In this document: positions 50,138 to 60,242 of the stretch, one piece after another
Numbering within the stretch: the stretch's first letter is position 1
Layout: every line of letters begins with the position of its first letter
Assembly: GCF_003015185.1 (NCBI RefSeq)
Contig: NZ_CP027860.1
Coordinates: 806,001-870,000, forward strand
Source: Ahniella affigens
GTDB taxonomy: Bacteria > Pseudomonadota > Gammaproteobacteria > Xanthomonadales > Ahniellaceae
Length of the DNA stretch: 64,000 nt
Direction of reading: 5' to 3'
Program-made: the position numbers and the translations under genes
Notes under the pieces: model-generated
Seen by the model: the letters and a program-made list of their open reading frames with translations, nothing else
The model's database searches: none
Told to the model about the DNA's origin: nothing

Positions 50138-52708
50138 TCAGGGGCCTTCAAATCCGTCCGACAGCAATGCCGGCTGGGTCAGCAGGTAGACGGCCCCAAC
50201 GAAGCCACTGTCGGTCACGCGACTGTTCTGTTGGGGCGCGCCGATCATTCCGACTGTTCCAGACAAAGCGACGGTCAAGCCGAACGCATCGCCAGCTTCG
50301 CCGTCGCTTGCCCTAAGTCGTGCCGCCTCAGCAAAGCCGCTTGGCCCGCGTGCAAAAACATAGGCGAGCCCCGGTTCGCGATCCGGCGTTCCCGTACCCA
50401 GCGAGGGGGTGCTGCCAATGAGTGCCAAATCCCCGGACAACGCCAAGGATTTCCCAAACTGGTCATTCGCCTGCGCATCACTTGCCAGCAACGCTTGCTC
50501 GAACGAGAAACCGCCGGCGTTTTCCCGGAACACATACACCGAGCCCACCGTATCGCCCACGGCATTCTGCTGATAGGGCGCAGCAACGAAAAGGGTATCG
50601 CCGGACAGCGCCAAGTTTTCACCGAAGCGAGCATTCTGCGACCGTTCGGGCCCAGTCAGATGCTGTTCGACACCGAAATTGCCGGCGATTCGCCGGAATG
50701 TGTAGGTCTTGCCGCTAAAGTTGCTGTCGGCGTCTTGTCCGGAGGCCCCGACGATCGCCAAATCGCCCGCCAACGCCACGGCAGACCCAAAATGGCCGTC
50801 TGCCTGTGCGCCTGGATCGACGAGATGTTCGGCTTCCGCCCAGCTGTTGCCGGTTCGATTGAAGACGACTACGGCGCCCTGGTGGTCCCATACGTCCGTC
50901 GCGTATTGCCCGGCGATCAAGGCCGTATTCCCGGACAGCGCCAGCGCAGACCCGAAAACGTCATAGGCAGCGGCGTTGGCGACGCGCAATTTTGCCTGTT
51001 GGGTCCACGTACCTTGATGGCGCACAAACACGTAGACTGCGCCGAGGGCGCTTTGGTCATCGATCTCCTGATAGGGCGCCGAGACGAGTGCGGTATCGCC
51101 ATCCAGCGCCAAGGCCGCGCCAAAACCGTCATACAACACAGAGTCCAGTCCTTGCAACGTGGCTTGCTGCGCCCATTCGCTGCCATTTCGCACAAAGACA
51201 TGAACCTGTCCTTGAAAGTGATCGCTGGCACTGATCAGCGCCGTGTCACCGCGGATGACCATGCTCTGTCCGAACCGGCTACCATGGACGCCACGCCCGG
51301 CGCTCAGTCGTGCTTGCTCCGTCCATTGACTGCCGTCGAAAAGGAACGCGGTGACTGTGCCTGCATTCACACCCGCCTCAGTGTCGTCATTGTAGGCACT
51401 GGCAAACAAGTCGTTGCCCGAAAGTGCCAGCGCCCAGGAGAAGTTGTCGCTGGCTTGCGAGTCGCTGGGCCGAAGCTGGGTCTGCTCCTGCCAAAGATTG
51501 CCGCTGTAGGCAAAGACATAGGCCGAGCCGGCGTCGGAACCGGCCGTCGTATTGTTGGAAAAGGCACCGATCACGGCGGTGTCGGCATCCATCGCCAACG
51601 AGGCGCCAAAAAAATCGCTGCCCTCGCCATCGCTGGCCAACACTTTCAGATCCTGAGCCCAAGTGCCCGAGTGCCGTTGAAAGACGTAGGCCGAACCGCT
51701 GTCGGCGCCCAAGCTGGTGTCGTCGCCGAACGCGCCAATCAAGGCGGTCTCCTGGTAGATCGCCACGGCGATCCCGAACTCATCAAAGTTGTCGCCATCA
51801 TTTGCAACCAACTTCGCCTGATAACTAAAGCTGCCGGCCTGGTCGACAAAAACATAGGCGGCGCCAGCGTCCGCTCGCCCCGAGACATCGGCAAACGGCG
51901 CACCGATCACCACAGCGCTTCCCGATAACGCGATGGACCAGCCAAAGCCGTCGCCCGCGCCCGCGTCGGGCGCGGACAAGCTCGCCTGCTGCTGCCATTG
52001 CCCGGCCGTGCGCGCAAATAAATGCACAAAGCCAGCGTCCTGGATCGCACCTGGGTCGCCTGCGAATGCTCCCACAATGGCACGATCGCCCTGCAAGGCA
52101 ACAGTCCAGCCGACATAGTCGCCCGTGTCCGAATTGCTGGCCCGTAAGATCGCCTGTTCATGCCACGCATCGCCAGCACGGGTGAAAACATACGCAGCGC
52201 CAGTCTGGCCACCGTTTGGACCGGCCATCCCCGGCGCGCCAATCAGAATCGTGTCGCCGCTGATCGCCACTGACCAACCGAAGAAATCGTCAATGTCGCC
52301 ATTACTGCCATGCAAGCTGGTTTGTCGGTGCCACCGTCCGGCGCTTCGAGTAAATACATAGGCCACACCGGCGCCGGGCACGCCGTACGATGCGTGCCGG
52401 TAAGAGCCGACGACGGCCGTGTCCTGATCGAGCGCGATGGACATGCCGAACCAATCTTCGGCCATGCCGTCGCCGAGCATCGGATCATCGTTTGGATTGA
52501 GAATCTTGCCGTCGTCGACCAGACTCTTGATGAACGCGCTCTGCAAGGCATGCTGTTCGCCGGCGGCAGCGAAGTGACCCTGCAGGAGCCGACCTGCCGC
52601 CGGCGCAAGCGGTGCAGTTGCGGCAGCGAGCGGGCTCAGCATCAAGCCGAACAGGATGACATTCAAGCGGCGCAACCATGGCAACGCGGGCAACAAGGGG
52701 TGAGACAT
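50138..52708 (-). CDS. Secreted FG-GAP repeat protein with DGFE tail
   Basis: An 856-residue exported protein; GGAG precedes the ATG by 7 bases. A signal segment (LNVILFGLMLSPLAAATA) is followed by about thirteen FG-GAP-like repeats with the pattern DxFGxSxAxxGDTAxIGAP...GAAYVF, for example DFFGWSVAISGDTILIGAPG. These fold into a beta-propeller or integrin-alpha-like head for binding. The protein ends LLSDGFEGP, a tail shared with the metalloprotease at 60239. It is divergent from the ECF sigma gene. Surface adhesion is inferred. Confidence 0.9.
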   Translation of the reverse strand: MSHPLLPALPWLRRLNVILFGLMLSPLAAATAPLAPAAGRLLQGHFAAAGEQHALQSAFIKSLVDDGKILNPNDDPMLGDGMAEDWFGMSIALDQDTAVVGSYRHASYGVPGAGVAYVFTRSAGRWHRQTSLHGSNGDIDDFFGWSVAISGDTILIGAPGMAGPNGGQTGAAYVFTRAGDAWHEQAILRASNSDTGDYVGWTVALQGDRAIVGAFAGDPGAIQDAGFVHLFARTAGQWQQQASLSAPDAGAGDGFGWSIALSGSAVVIGAPFADVSGRADAGAAYVFVDQAGSFSYQAKLVANDGDNFDEFGIAVAIYQETALIGAFGDDTSLGADSGSAYVFQRHSGTWAQDLKVLASDGEGSDFFGASLAMDADTAVIGAFSNNTTAGSDAGSAYVFAYSGNLWQEQTQLRPSDSQASDNFSWALALSGNDLFASAYNDDTEAGVNAGTVTAFLFDGSQWTEQARLSAGRGVHGSRFGQSMVIRGDTALISASDHFQGQVHVFVRNGSEWAQQATLQGLDSVLYDGFGAALALDGDTALVSAPYQEIDDQSALGAVYVFVRHQGTWTQQAKLRVANAAAYDVFGSALALSGNTALIAGQYATDVWDHQGAVVVFNRTGNSWAEAEHLVDPGAQADGHFGSAVALAGDLAIVGASGQDADSNFSGKTYTFRRIAGNFGVEQHLTGPERSQNARFGENLALSGDTLFVAAPYQQNAVGDTVGSVYVFRENAGGFSFEQALLASDAQANDQFGKSLALSGDLALIGSTPSLGTGTPDREPGLAYVFARGPSGFAEAARLRASDGEAGDAFGLTVALSGTVGMIGAPQQNSRVTDSGFVGAVYLLTQPALLSDGFEGP

Positions 52709-52900
52709 GGGCCGACTCCAAGAAGGAACAGTCGGGTAATCGAAATCTGCTGCGCGCGATCGTCATGCCAAAGTTCGGTCCGCCAACGGACGACGAGCCA
52801 ACCGCGTCGAGGGGCCTTTGCAAAGATTCAGGCACAACGCAGGTCCATGCTATTTTCCCGGCACGCGCCTGATCCGGTGCATTCCGGAGGACCATGCACC

Positions 52901-53479
52901 ATGCCGCAAGTCGATCCTGCCGCCCGCGATCTGACGACCCTGCTCAAGGCCTGGCGACAGGGCGATGGCGCGGCGTTCTCGGCACTGCTCGATCAGGTCT
53001 ATGACGAGCTCAAGTTAATGGCCGCAAAGCGCTTGCTGAAGTTCGAGGGCGAGATCACGCTGTCGGCGACGGATCTCCTCCACGAAGCCTTGCTGCGGGT
53101 CGTGCCCGGTGGAATCGATTTCAAGAACCGTGCGCACTTCTTTGCGACGCTTTCGCTCAGCATCCGTGCGTTGCTGATCGATCATGCCCGTGCCCGGACT
53201 GCCGACAAACGGGGCGGCGGTCTGGTGCGCGTGACGTGGACTGGAACCGGGCGCGGTGGTGCGCAGGCGGACATGAGTGACTTGCTGACCATTGAGCAAG
53301 CGCTGAGCAAGCTGGAGCAGTTGGACCCCCGTTGCGGCCAAGTGGTGCATCTCAGTTACTTTGGGGGCCTGGAGCAGCAGGAAATTGCCGAATTGCTCGG
53401 TATCTCGGTGTCTTCGGTGACGCGTGATATTCGGTTTGCCCGCGACTGGATCGCCCGGGAGCTGCGCGATGAACGCTGA
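52901..53479 (+). CDS. ECF sigma factor, TIGR02999 type
   Basis: A 192-residue sigma factor: region 2 (LLDQVYDELKLMAAKRLLKF, SATDLLHEALLRV, then RAHFFATLSLSIRALLIDHA) and region 4 (YFGGLEQQEIAELLGISVSS, RDIRFARDWI). ADKRGGG is typical of the TIGR02999 group. ATG at 52901 lies 11 bases after GGAGG; another ATG at 52894 is out of frame. No anti-sigma gene is near; instead a Ser/Thr kinase gene overlaps its end by 11 bases, suggesting control by phosphorylation. Confidence 0.92.
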   Translation: MPQVDPAARDLTTLLKAWRQGDGAAFSALLDQVYDELKLMAAKRLLKFEGEITLSATDLLHEALLRVVPGGIDFKNRAHFFATLSLSIRALLIDHARARTADKRGGGLVRVTWTGTGRGGAQADMSDLLTIEQALSKLEQLDPRCGQVVHLSYFGGLEQQEIAELLGISVSSVTRDIRFARDWIARELRDER

Positions 53480-55952
53480 TCATTATGCGGCCGTGCGACG
53501 GCTCTATGAGACAGTTGCGGACTTGCCACCCAGCCAGCGGTCAGCACACCTGCAATCGTTGAGCAACGACGCAGCCCTCATTGCCGAGGTTCTTGATTTG
53601 TTTCAAGCGGGTGAGTCGGCCACCACGGGCTGGATCAATCGACCCTTGCGCGGTGCTTTGCAGGATGCGCTCCAGAGCGAGGTCAAGCCGGGCGATGTGA
53701 TTGGCGCCTGGCGGATTGAGTCCGAACTCGGGCAGGGCGGCATGGGCCAGGTCTTTCGCGTCGCCCGCTGCGATGGTCACTTCGAACAACTTGCGGCAAT
53801 GAAACTGTTGCAGGGTGCGCCGAGCCGCGAGCGGCTGGCGCATCTCGCGCGCGAACGGCAAGTGCTGGCCAAACTCACGCATCCGAATATCGCCAGGCTC
53901 TACGATGGCGGCGAAACCGACCACGGCCAACCCTATCTGGTGATGGAACTGGTCGATGGGGTCGCGATCGATCGCTACTGCCAGGACCGCCAGCTCAGTC
54001 GAAACGCGATCCTGAACCTGTTTATCGAGGCGAGCCAAGCGGTCGCGTTTGCACACCGGCAGCTGATCGTGCATTGCGATCTGAAGCCGTCGAACCTGCT
54101 GATCAATCGAGATGGCCGGCCGATCCTGCTCGACTTTGGCATCGCGCGCTTGCACCAGGACGATGCGGCCGAGGGCGATCCGGATCCGGCGCTGCACGCG
54201 TTCACGCCGCGATACGCGAGTCCAGAACAGCGTGGTGGCGACGCCATTACAACGTCGAGCGATATTTTCAGCCTCGGGTTGCTGCTTGCTGAGTTGCTGG
54301 ACCAGCATCGCCTGAGTGACGCCGAGTTGGCCGCCGTCGTTGCCAAGGCGAGCGCCGAGGTGCCCAGTGATCGGTACGCCAGCGTTGATGCACTGTGCGA
54401 CGACTTGCGGCGTTACCAAAGCCATCAACCGCTGCTTGCAGTGCGCGCACGCCGAACGTATCGCACGCGCAAATTTGTCCAACGGCATTGGCCTTGGCTG
54501 CTGGTTGCCGCATTGTTTGTCGTGATCGTCAGCGGTTTCACCCTGCGTGTGCTGCGCGAATCCGAGCGCGCCCGGGCTGCTGAACATCAGGCCCTGGCCG
54601 ATCGTGATCATGCCCGCGAGGCCGAGGCCGCCAGCAGACAGACCAACGACTTCTTGATTTCGATCTTCAATGCCAGCAACCCGAATGCGGAGTCGGGCGA
54701 CCTCAAGGCGTCAACGTTGATCAGCGCGGCCGAGCAGCGTCTGGACACCGAAATGAAGGGGCAGCCTGCCATACAGGCCGAGATTCTGAGTGCGCTCGGC
54801 TTGGTCCAGGCCAATATGGGCCAACGGGATGCTGGCCGGCGGAATCTGGAGCGTGCGATTGCGATCGAACGTGGGCTGGATCGGCCACTGGTGTTGGCAA
54901 CGATGTTGATGCGCCTCTCCGTGCTGGTCACCAATACCGATGGCATTGCGGCTGGCGAGGTGTTCACCCGCGAAGCGCTGACGCTTCGCGAGACTCATGG
55001 CGCGCCCGACTCGGTTGAGTTGGCGGAGTCACTGAATCTGATGGCATCGACCTTGTCCCAGAGCGGTCGACCCCAGGAAGCGGTGCCGATGTACGAGCGT
55101 GCACTGGCGATTCTGAAACCGAATTATCCCGATAGCACGGTTCTGGCCGATACGTACGCCGCCTATGGCATGCATGAGCGCTACTTCGGCAAATTGGAGC
55201 GGGCGCTTTTGCTGCAGGAGCAAGGGCTCGCGATTGCGGCGAGCGCTTATGGCGAGCGCCACCCCAACTATCTGGCCAACCAGCTCTGGTATGCCTACAC
55301 GTTGTCCGCGTTGCGCCGCTCGGCCGAGGCCGAGACCGCATTTCGTCGCAACCTGTCCTTGCGCAAGGCGCTGCACGGCGACGGCAATATGCTGGTGGTC
55401 GAGCCGATGATTGGCCTTGCGACCATGTTGAACGAAGCGCAACGTCCGGATGAAGCGCTCGCCATCGCGGTCGAAGCGCAGGCGATCACCGCGCGCAGCG
55501 CGAGCCCGCAAAGCGTGGAGTCGATCGCGATCTTGAACAACATTGCCGCCGCGCATTACGCGAAGGGCCGGTTCAACGAGGCCGCAAAAGCTTGCCGGGA
55601 AGCACTCGATCTGATGGCTGAACGGGGCGATCGCGGGCCCCAGTATGTGCAGATGCAGACCAGCCTGATTGCCTACTACACCCAGGCTGGCGATTTGCGC
55701 CATGCCGGGCTCGTGCTGGATGAGGCTGAGCCGTTGGCACAGACACTGTTTCCGGCGGATCACTATCTCAACGTCACCCTGGCGTTGAATCGCGCCGCGT
55801 GGCTGTTGCGTTCCGGGCGCCCGTCCGAGTCGCGCGCGCTGGTCACTAAGATCGAAGCGGCGCTGCCCAAGGACGATCCCAAACTCAGCATGTATGAAAC
55901 CTCACTGCGGAACCTGCACCAGGGTTTGGATGAAGTCGAAAGCCCGAAATAG
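53469..55952 (+). CDS. Membrane Ser/Thr protein kinase with TPR-like sensor
   Basis: An 827-residue kinase. The catalytic domain (about 80-320) has the glycine loop ELGQGGMGQVFRVA, Lys112 (AAMKLL), HCDLKPSN with Asp204 (Cys in place of the HRD Arg, so a non-RD kinase), DFG at about 222-224 and ASPEQ. One membrane helix (WPWLLVAALFVVIVSGFTL, about 345-363) is followed by TPR-like repeats to the end (RNLERAIAIERG, AVPMYERALAILK). It overlaps the ECF sigma gene by 11 bases and presumably controls that factor from outside signals. GTG/ATG choice is settled by the overlap. Confidence 0.94.
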   Translation: MNADHYAAVRRLYETVADLPPSQRSAHLQSLSNDAALIAEVLDLFQAGESATTGWINRPLRGALQDALQSEVKPGDVIGAWRIESELGQGGMGQVFRVARCDGHFEQLAAMKLLQGAPSRERLAHLARERQVLAKLTHPNIARLYDGGETDHGQPYLVMELVDGVAIDRYCQDRQLSRNAILNLFIEASQAVAFAHRQLIVHCDLKPSNLLINRDGRPILLDFGIARLHQDDAAEGDPDPALHAFTPRYASPEQRGGDAITTSSDIFSLGLLLAELLDQHRLSDAELAAVVAKASAEVPSDRYASVDALCDDLRRYQSHQPLLAVRARRTYRTRKFVQRHWPWLLVAALFVVIVSGFTLRVLRESERARAAEHQALADRDHAREAEAASRQTNDFLISIFNASNPNAESGDLKASTLISAAEQRLDTEMKGQPAIQAEILSALGLVQANMGQRDAGRRNLERAIAIERGLDRPLVLATMLMRLSVLVTNTDGIAAGEVFTREALTLRETHGAPDSVELAESLNLMASTLSQSGRPQEAVPMYERALAILKPNYPDSTVLADTYAAYGMHERYFGKLERALLLQEQGLAIAASAYGERHPNYLANQLWYAYTLSALRRSAEAETAFRRNLSLRKALHGDGNMLVVEPMIGLATMLNEAQRPDEALAIAVEAQAITARSASPQSVESIAILNNIAAAHYAKGRFNEAAKACREALDLMAERGDRGPQYVQMQTSLIAYYTQAGDLRHAGLVLDEAEPLAQTLFPADHYLNVTLALNRAAWLLRSGRPSESRALVTKIEAALPKDDPKLSMYETSLRNLHQGLDEVESPK

Positions 55953-56007
55953 CTCGAGATCACACATTCGCCCGGTTGACGATTGCCAGCCGCACAATCC
56001 GATTACC

Positions 56008-56031
56008 CCGTCTAGATAGCCTTAGACGGAG
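56008..56031 (+). promoter_or_regulatory. Hairpin overlapping the ribosome site of the next gene
   Basis: CCGTCTA (56008-56014) and TAGACGG (56023-56029) form a 7-bp stem with an 8-base loop. Its 3' arm includes the first bases of the GGAG (56028-56031) before the GTG at 56040, so it could hide the ribosome site or end some transcripts. Confidence 0.35.
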
Positions 56032-56039
56032 CCATCGGC

Positions 56040-59000
56040 GTGTATCCGCTTTCCAGTAGAAATCGCGTGCCGTTGCGCGCGAGCCATGCCAGACATCAGC
56101 CGGCGCACAGTGTCACACGTGCCGTACTGCACGGGTTGTTGTGGGTACTGCCCGCCCTCGCGCAGGCCAACCCGCCGGGCGCCCCAGGCATCGGTCAGGC
56201 GACACCAGGATTCAGCGCGATCAGTGTTGCCTTCAGCGCACCGGGCGATAGCGGCGCCAGTCCGATCGTGTCCTACACCGCCCAATGCGGCACGATCACC
56301 GCGTCGGGGCCGGCGTCACCCGTGATCGTGCGTGGACTCGTCGTCGGGTTGAACTACACCTGTACGGTGACTGCCAGCAATAGCAGCGGTCCTGGGCCGG
56401 CGTCTGCAGCGTCGAATACCGCCACGCCGCTGCCCGCGCTGGCGGGGCAGGTGGCTTGGAGTACCAGTGTGACGGGCAATGGCACGCTTCCGGCCAAAAT
56501 TGCCAATGGCGATCCGCTCATGGGTCGGAAGACGGTGGCGGTCGACACAGCCGGCGACATTTTGATCGCGGGCGCGGTTCACAGTGCTGTCAGCAATGGC
56601 TATGACTGGAAAACCGCCAAGATATCAGCCGCCACGGGTGCGATCCTCTGGCAACAGGACTTCGATGGCGGATGGGGCGATGATCACGTCTATGCCATCG
56701 CAGTGGATGCGAGCAATAACGTGGTCGTCGTTGGTAGCACGTGGCAGCAAACGGGCGAGGCGAACTGGCAGGTCAACAAGTACCGCGCGTCCGATGGCCA
56801 GTTGCTCTGGCAGCAGTCCCTGGGTGGCGTTGGTCGCGATGCGGCTTACGCGGTGGCGATTGCGACCAATGGCGATGCCGTCGTGGCAGGCGTGGCGGCC
56901 AATGGCAATGATGTGGATTGGCAGGTCAATCAGTTTGCCAGTGCAGATGGTGCCGTCGTCTGGACTCGCACGCTGAACGGCAAGGCAAACGATCAGCCGC
57001 GCGTGTTGGCGATCGAGCCCGGCAGTGGCGATATCGTCATTGCGGGCAAGTTGACCACCGATCAGGTCTACGCGACGACTGTCCGCCTGTTGGCCAACGG
57101 TGCGATGCGCTGGCAGCAACGTTACGCGAGTCCCACCGCCACGGTTGCACCGGCTGACGCAACGGTCCATGACTTGGTCATCAATGCCGATGGATCCGTC
57201 GTAGTGGGTACAGCCAGCCTGCAGCGACCGTTCGGTACGAGTGACCTCACCATCTGGTACGCCTTCAAATATGCCGCCGATGGGGAGCACCTTTGGCAGC
57301 GCCCGGACAATCTGTACTCGTCCAAGGTCTATGCGTTGACCTCCGACGGTGCGGGCGGAACATATGCAACGGGTGTATCGACGATTTTTGACGACGACAC
57401 GTTTGTCACGCGCTTGAATCACGATGGCAGCGCTGCCTGGAGCCGAAGCTTGGGCAGCAGTAACGGTCCGTATGATCTGCCGGCCGTGAGCATGGATGCC
57501 GGATGGGCGATCGCACGGGATGATGAGGGCCGACCCATCGTCGCCGGCACACAACGGAACCGAACCCGCTGGGCGGTGCGCAAATTCGCCGGGAATAATC
57601 AGGATCTGCTCTGGGGCGGTGAGATCGCGTCGGGCGACACGTCAATCCTGCATGCCGTCGCAGTGCGCGGTACCAGCGTTTATGCCTACGGCACGTCTAC
57701 CGCCAGCGCGGGCGGTCAGCAAGTGTTGCACTTGAAGCGCCTGCACAACCCGCCCGAAAGCGATGTGCCCGAGCCGTTCCTTTTCTCAGATGGCGAAGGC
57801 GAGCCCAACACCTGGGTCCACTCACGACCCATGTATGCGCGCGGCGGCGCACCATCGGTGATCGCAGGCATCACGATTCCGGTGGCGATTACCGTCGCGA
57901 ACGGCGAGTACTCGATTGGCTGCACCGGCACATTCACGAGTGCACCGGGCGTGATCACCAATGGTCAAAGTCTGTGCTTGCGTGTGCTCGCTGCAACCAA
58001 TTACGGTGGCATCAATGTTGTCGCCGTCACCGTTGGCGGCACGAGTGCGACGTTCAAGAGCACCGCCAAACGTGCGGCTACGGTTACTGTCACCGTCACT
58101 CCATCGCTCGCGTCGGCGGTGCACACCATTTCCGGCGGCCTCATCAATGTCACGGTCACCGGTGCGGGTCCGACTCCCACTGGCCGGGTAACCTTCAATA
58201 CCGGGCATCGCGCTGGATACTTTGCCAATGGCCTCGACATCTGGAGCAGCTTTTGTGGCGGCTTGGCTGGTGCCACGCTCGCCAATGGTGCCGGTAGTTG
58301 CAGTTTCGTCACCATTCCGTTTCCCGACCCCGATACCTTGACGGCCCAGTACGAAGGCGACGCCAACTATCAACGCACGGTGGCCATGCCCATCGCGTAC
58401 AACGTGGCGCGCTTTCCACTCACGCTGACCTTTCCCGACTTTGTCGAGCGTCCCGTTGGCGCCACGGTGTCACCGTTGGTCGCGACCATGAACCTGAACC
58501 CGAATTACTTGCCGCACTACAACGCGCTGTATCCGACCCAAGTGTTGTACGCGTCGGTAACGCCATCGGTCTGCCAATACACGGCGCCGACGCTCACGAT
58601 GGTGGGCCTTGGTACCTGCACCATCAATGCCGATTACGCGGGGAGCACTCAGGTGGCGCCGGCAAACGCGACCACTTCGTTTGTCGTCAAGAAGGCGCAG
58701 CTTCTCATTTTCGGCGCGCTCGCCGACCGACCATACAGTCCGGCACCCATCCTCCTGACCGCCACGCCGGGCGCGACCGGCAATCCCGTGACATTCACTA
58801 CGAACTCGCCCGCCATCTGTGCGACCAGCGGCGCGAACGGAGCCACATTGACCTTGCTTACCGCTGGTACTTGCAGCGTGACGGCCAATCAAGCAGGAGA
58901 TGCCGAATACGCGGCGGCCACACCCATTACGCAGAGTTTTGCCGTCAATCGTGCGCCGCAAGTCATTACATTCGACCCGATCGCGGATCGCGCGCTCGGG

Positions 59001-60242
59001 TCACCGGCCTTCGCGCTCAGCTTCAGTGCCTTGCCATCCGATCAACCGGTGCGATTCACTGCACCCAATATTCAAGTCTGCACGTTGTCGCGAACGGGCA
59101 ATACCACGGTGACCCTGTTGCGCGCAGGTACCTGTGTGATTCACGCCGACCAGGCCGAGAGCGCGCACTATCTTGCCGCGCCGCGGGTGACGCGGTCCTT
59201 CCAAGTACAAGACGACATTCGGGCGCTCGGCGTGACGGTCGCGGGTAGTGGTTCGGTACGCTCCGATCCGGCTGGCATTCTCTGCGGCGCGGATTGCACC
59301 GAGAACTATGTGACGGGCACGGTCGTCACGCTGGTCGCAGCGCCCGTGGCGGGCGCAAAGTTCGTGGCATGGACCGGATGCCCGGCACCTTCTGGCATTC
59401 GCTGCAGTGCGCCGATGACCACTGCACGCGCCGTCACCGCGAGTTTTCGTGTGCGTGGCGTCAATGATGAGCGCAACGATTTGGATGGAGACGGGCATCC
59501 CGACCTGCTGTCACGAGACCCGGCAGGCGTGCTGCGGCGGTTGCACATGAACGGGGTGACGGTGCTTTCGGACGTCGTCATCGGTACGACCGACCTCACG
59601 TGGCAGTTGGTGGGGGTCGCCGACTTCAATGCCGATGCCCACGCCGATCTCGTCTGGAAGAAAAGCAGTGGTGAACTGGTGCTCTGGTATCTCGTTGCTG
59701 GCGTCTTTCAGTCCCAGGTGCCATGGTTGACGTTGCCAACCGGTTGGACCGTGCAGGGCGTCGCCGACTTCAATGAGGATGCGACCCCCGATTTGCTTTT
59801 GCGCGAATCAGCCACGGGCGTTGGTCGGGTACGCCTGCTCTCAGGCACGACCACCTTGGGTGAGCAGCACCTGTTCTGGATGCCGCCCGCGTGGCGCGTC
59901 GATGGCATCGCGGACTTGGATCGGAATGGGCGCCCCGCCATCGTGTTTCGCGATGGCGGGACGGCCAGCAGCCGCGGTAGTGCCTTTGCTTGGCGCACAT
60001 CGTGGAATGGCACGACCGTGGCACTGGATTCGGCGTCGCTGGTGATGTTCAAAGTCGACCCTGACCTCGAGATCGTGCAGGCCACTGACTGGAACGGCGA
60101 CGACGCGCCCGATTTCGTGTTCCGGCATCGGATCAGCGGTGACACGTTCGTCTGGTATATCGACGGCGTGACCCCAGGGGCCGTAGCGCCCATCCTCGGT
60201 CTCGAACCAAGCAGCGAACTCTTGCCGAGGCCACAACCATGA
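56040..60242 (+). CDS. Very large secreted modular protein (FN3, propeller, InlB-like, FG-GAP)
   Basis: A 1,400-residue exported protein read from GTG 56040. After a signal region (VLHGLLWVLPALAQA) come a fibronectin type III unit (about 40-135), a PQQ-like propeller (about 140-560, with WQQDFDGGWGDDHVYAIAVD and similar), Ig-like repeats (AKRAATVTVTVTPSLASAVH), a divergent InlB-type unit (SVRSDPAGILCGADC, WTGCPAPS) and C-terminal FG-GAP/VCBS repeats (LDGDGHPDLLSRD-type). It ends without the DGFE tail. Its stop overlaps the next ATG by 4 bases (ATGA), so both are coupled. Likely an adhesin or matrix protein. Confidence 0.85.
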   Translation: MYPLSSRNRVPLRASHARHQPAHSVTRAVLHGLLWVLPALAQANPPGAPGIGQATPGFSAISVAFSAPGDSGASPIVSYTAQCGTITASGPASPVIVRGLVVGLNYTCTVTASNSSGPGPASAASNTATPLPALAGQVAWSTSVTGNGTLPAKIANGDPLMGRKTVAVDTAGDILIAGAVHSAVSNGYDWKTAKISAATGAILWQQDFDGGWGDDHVYAIAVDASNNVVVVGSTWQQTGEANWQVNKYRASDGQLLWQQSLGGVGRDAAYAVAIATNGDAVVAGVAANGNDVDWQVNQFASADGAVVWTRTLNGKANDQPRVLAIEPGSGDIVIAGKLTTDQVYATTVRLLANGAMRWQQRYASPTATVAPADATVHDLVINADGSVVVGTASLQRPFGTSDLTIWYAFKYAADGEHLWQRPDNLYSSKVYALTSDGAGGTYATGVSTIFDDDTFVTRLNHDGSAAWSRSLGSSNGPYDLPAVSMDAGWAIARDDEGRPIVAGTQRNRTRWAVRKFAGNNQDLLWGGEIASGDTSILHAVAVRGTSVYAYGTSTASAGGQQVLHLKRLHNPPESDVPEPFLFSDGEGEPNTWVHSRPMYARGGAPSVIAGITIPVAITVANGEYSIGCTGTFTSAPGVITNGQSLCLRVLAATNYGGINVVAVTVGGTSATFKSTAKRAATVTVTVTPSLASAVHTISGGLINVTVTGAGPTPTGRVTFNTGHRAGYFANGLDIWSSFCGGLAGATLANGAGSCSFVTIPFPDPDTLTAQYEGDANYQRTVAMPIAYNVARFPLTLTFPDFVERPVGATVSPLVATMNLNPNYLPHYNALYPTQVLYASVTPSVCQYTAPTLTMVGLGTCTINADYAGSTQVAPANATTSFVVKKAQLLIFGALADRPYSPAPILLTATPGATGNPVTFTTNSPAICATSGANGATLTLLTAGTCSVTANQAGDAEYAAATPITQSFAVNRAPQVITFDPIADRALGSPAFALSFSALPSDQPVRFTAPNIQVCTLSRTGNTTVTLLRAGTCVIHADQAESAHYLAAPRVTRSFQVQDDIRALGVTVAGSGSVRSDPAGILCGADCTENYVTGTVVTLVAAPVAGAKFVAWTGCPAPSGIRCSAPMTTARAVTASFRVRGVNDERNDLDGDGHPDLLSRDPAGVLRRLHMNGVTVLSDVVIGTTDLTWQLVGVADFNADAHADLVWKKSSGELVLWYLVAGVFQSQVPWLTLPTGWTVQGVADFNEDATPDLLLRESATGVGRVRLLSGTTTLGEQHLFWMPPAWRVDGIADLDRNGRPAIVFRDGGTASSRGSAFAWRTSWNGTTVALDSASLVMFKVDPDLEIVQATDWNGDDAPDFVFRHRISGDTFVWYIDGVTPGAVAPILGLEPSSELLPRPQP

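Noticed and set aside
52310-52900. Upstream extension of the ECF sigma gene
   Set aside because: It runs opposite the FG-GAP gene; the sigma fold begins at 52901.
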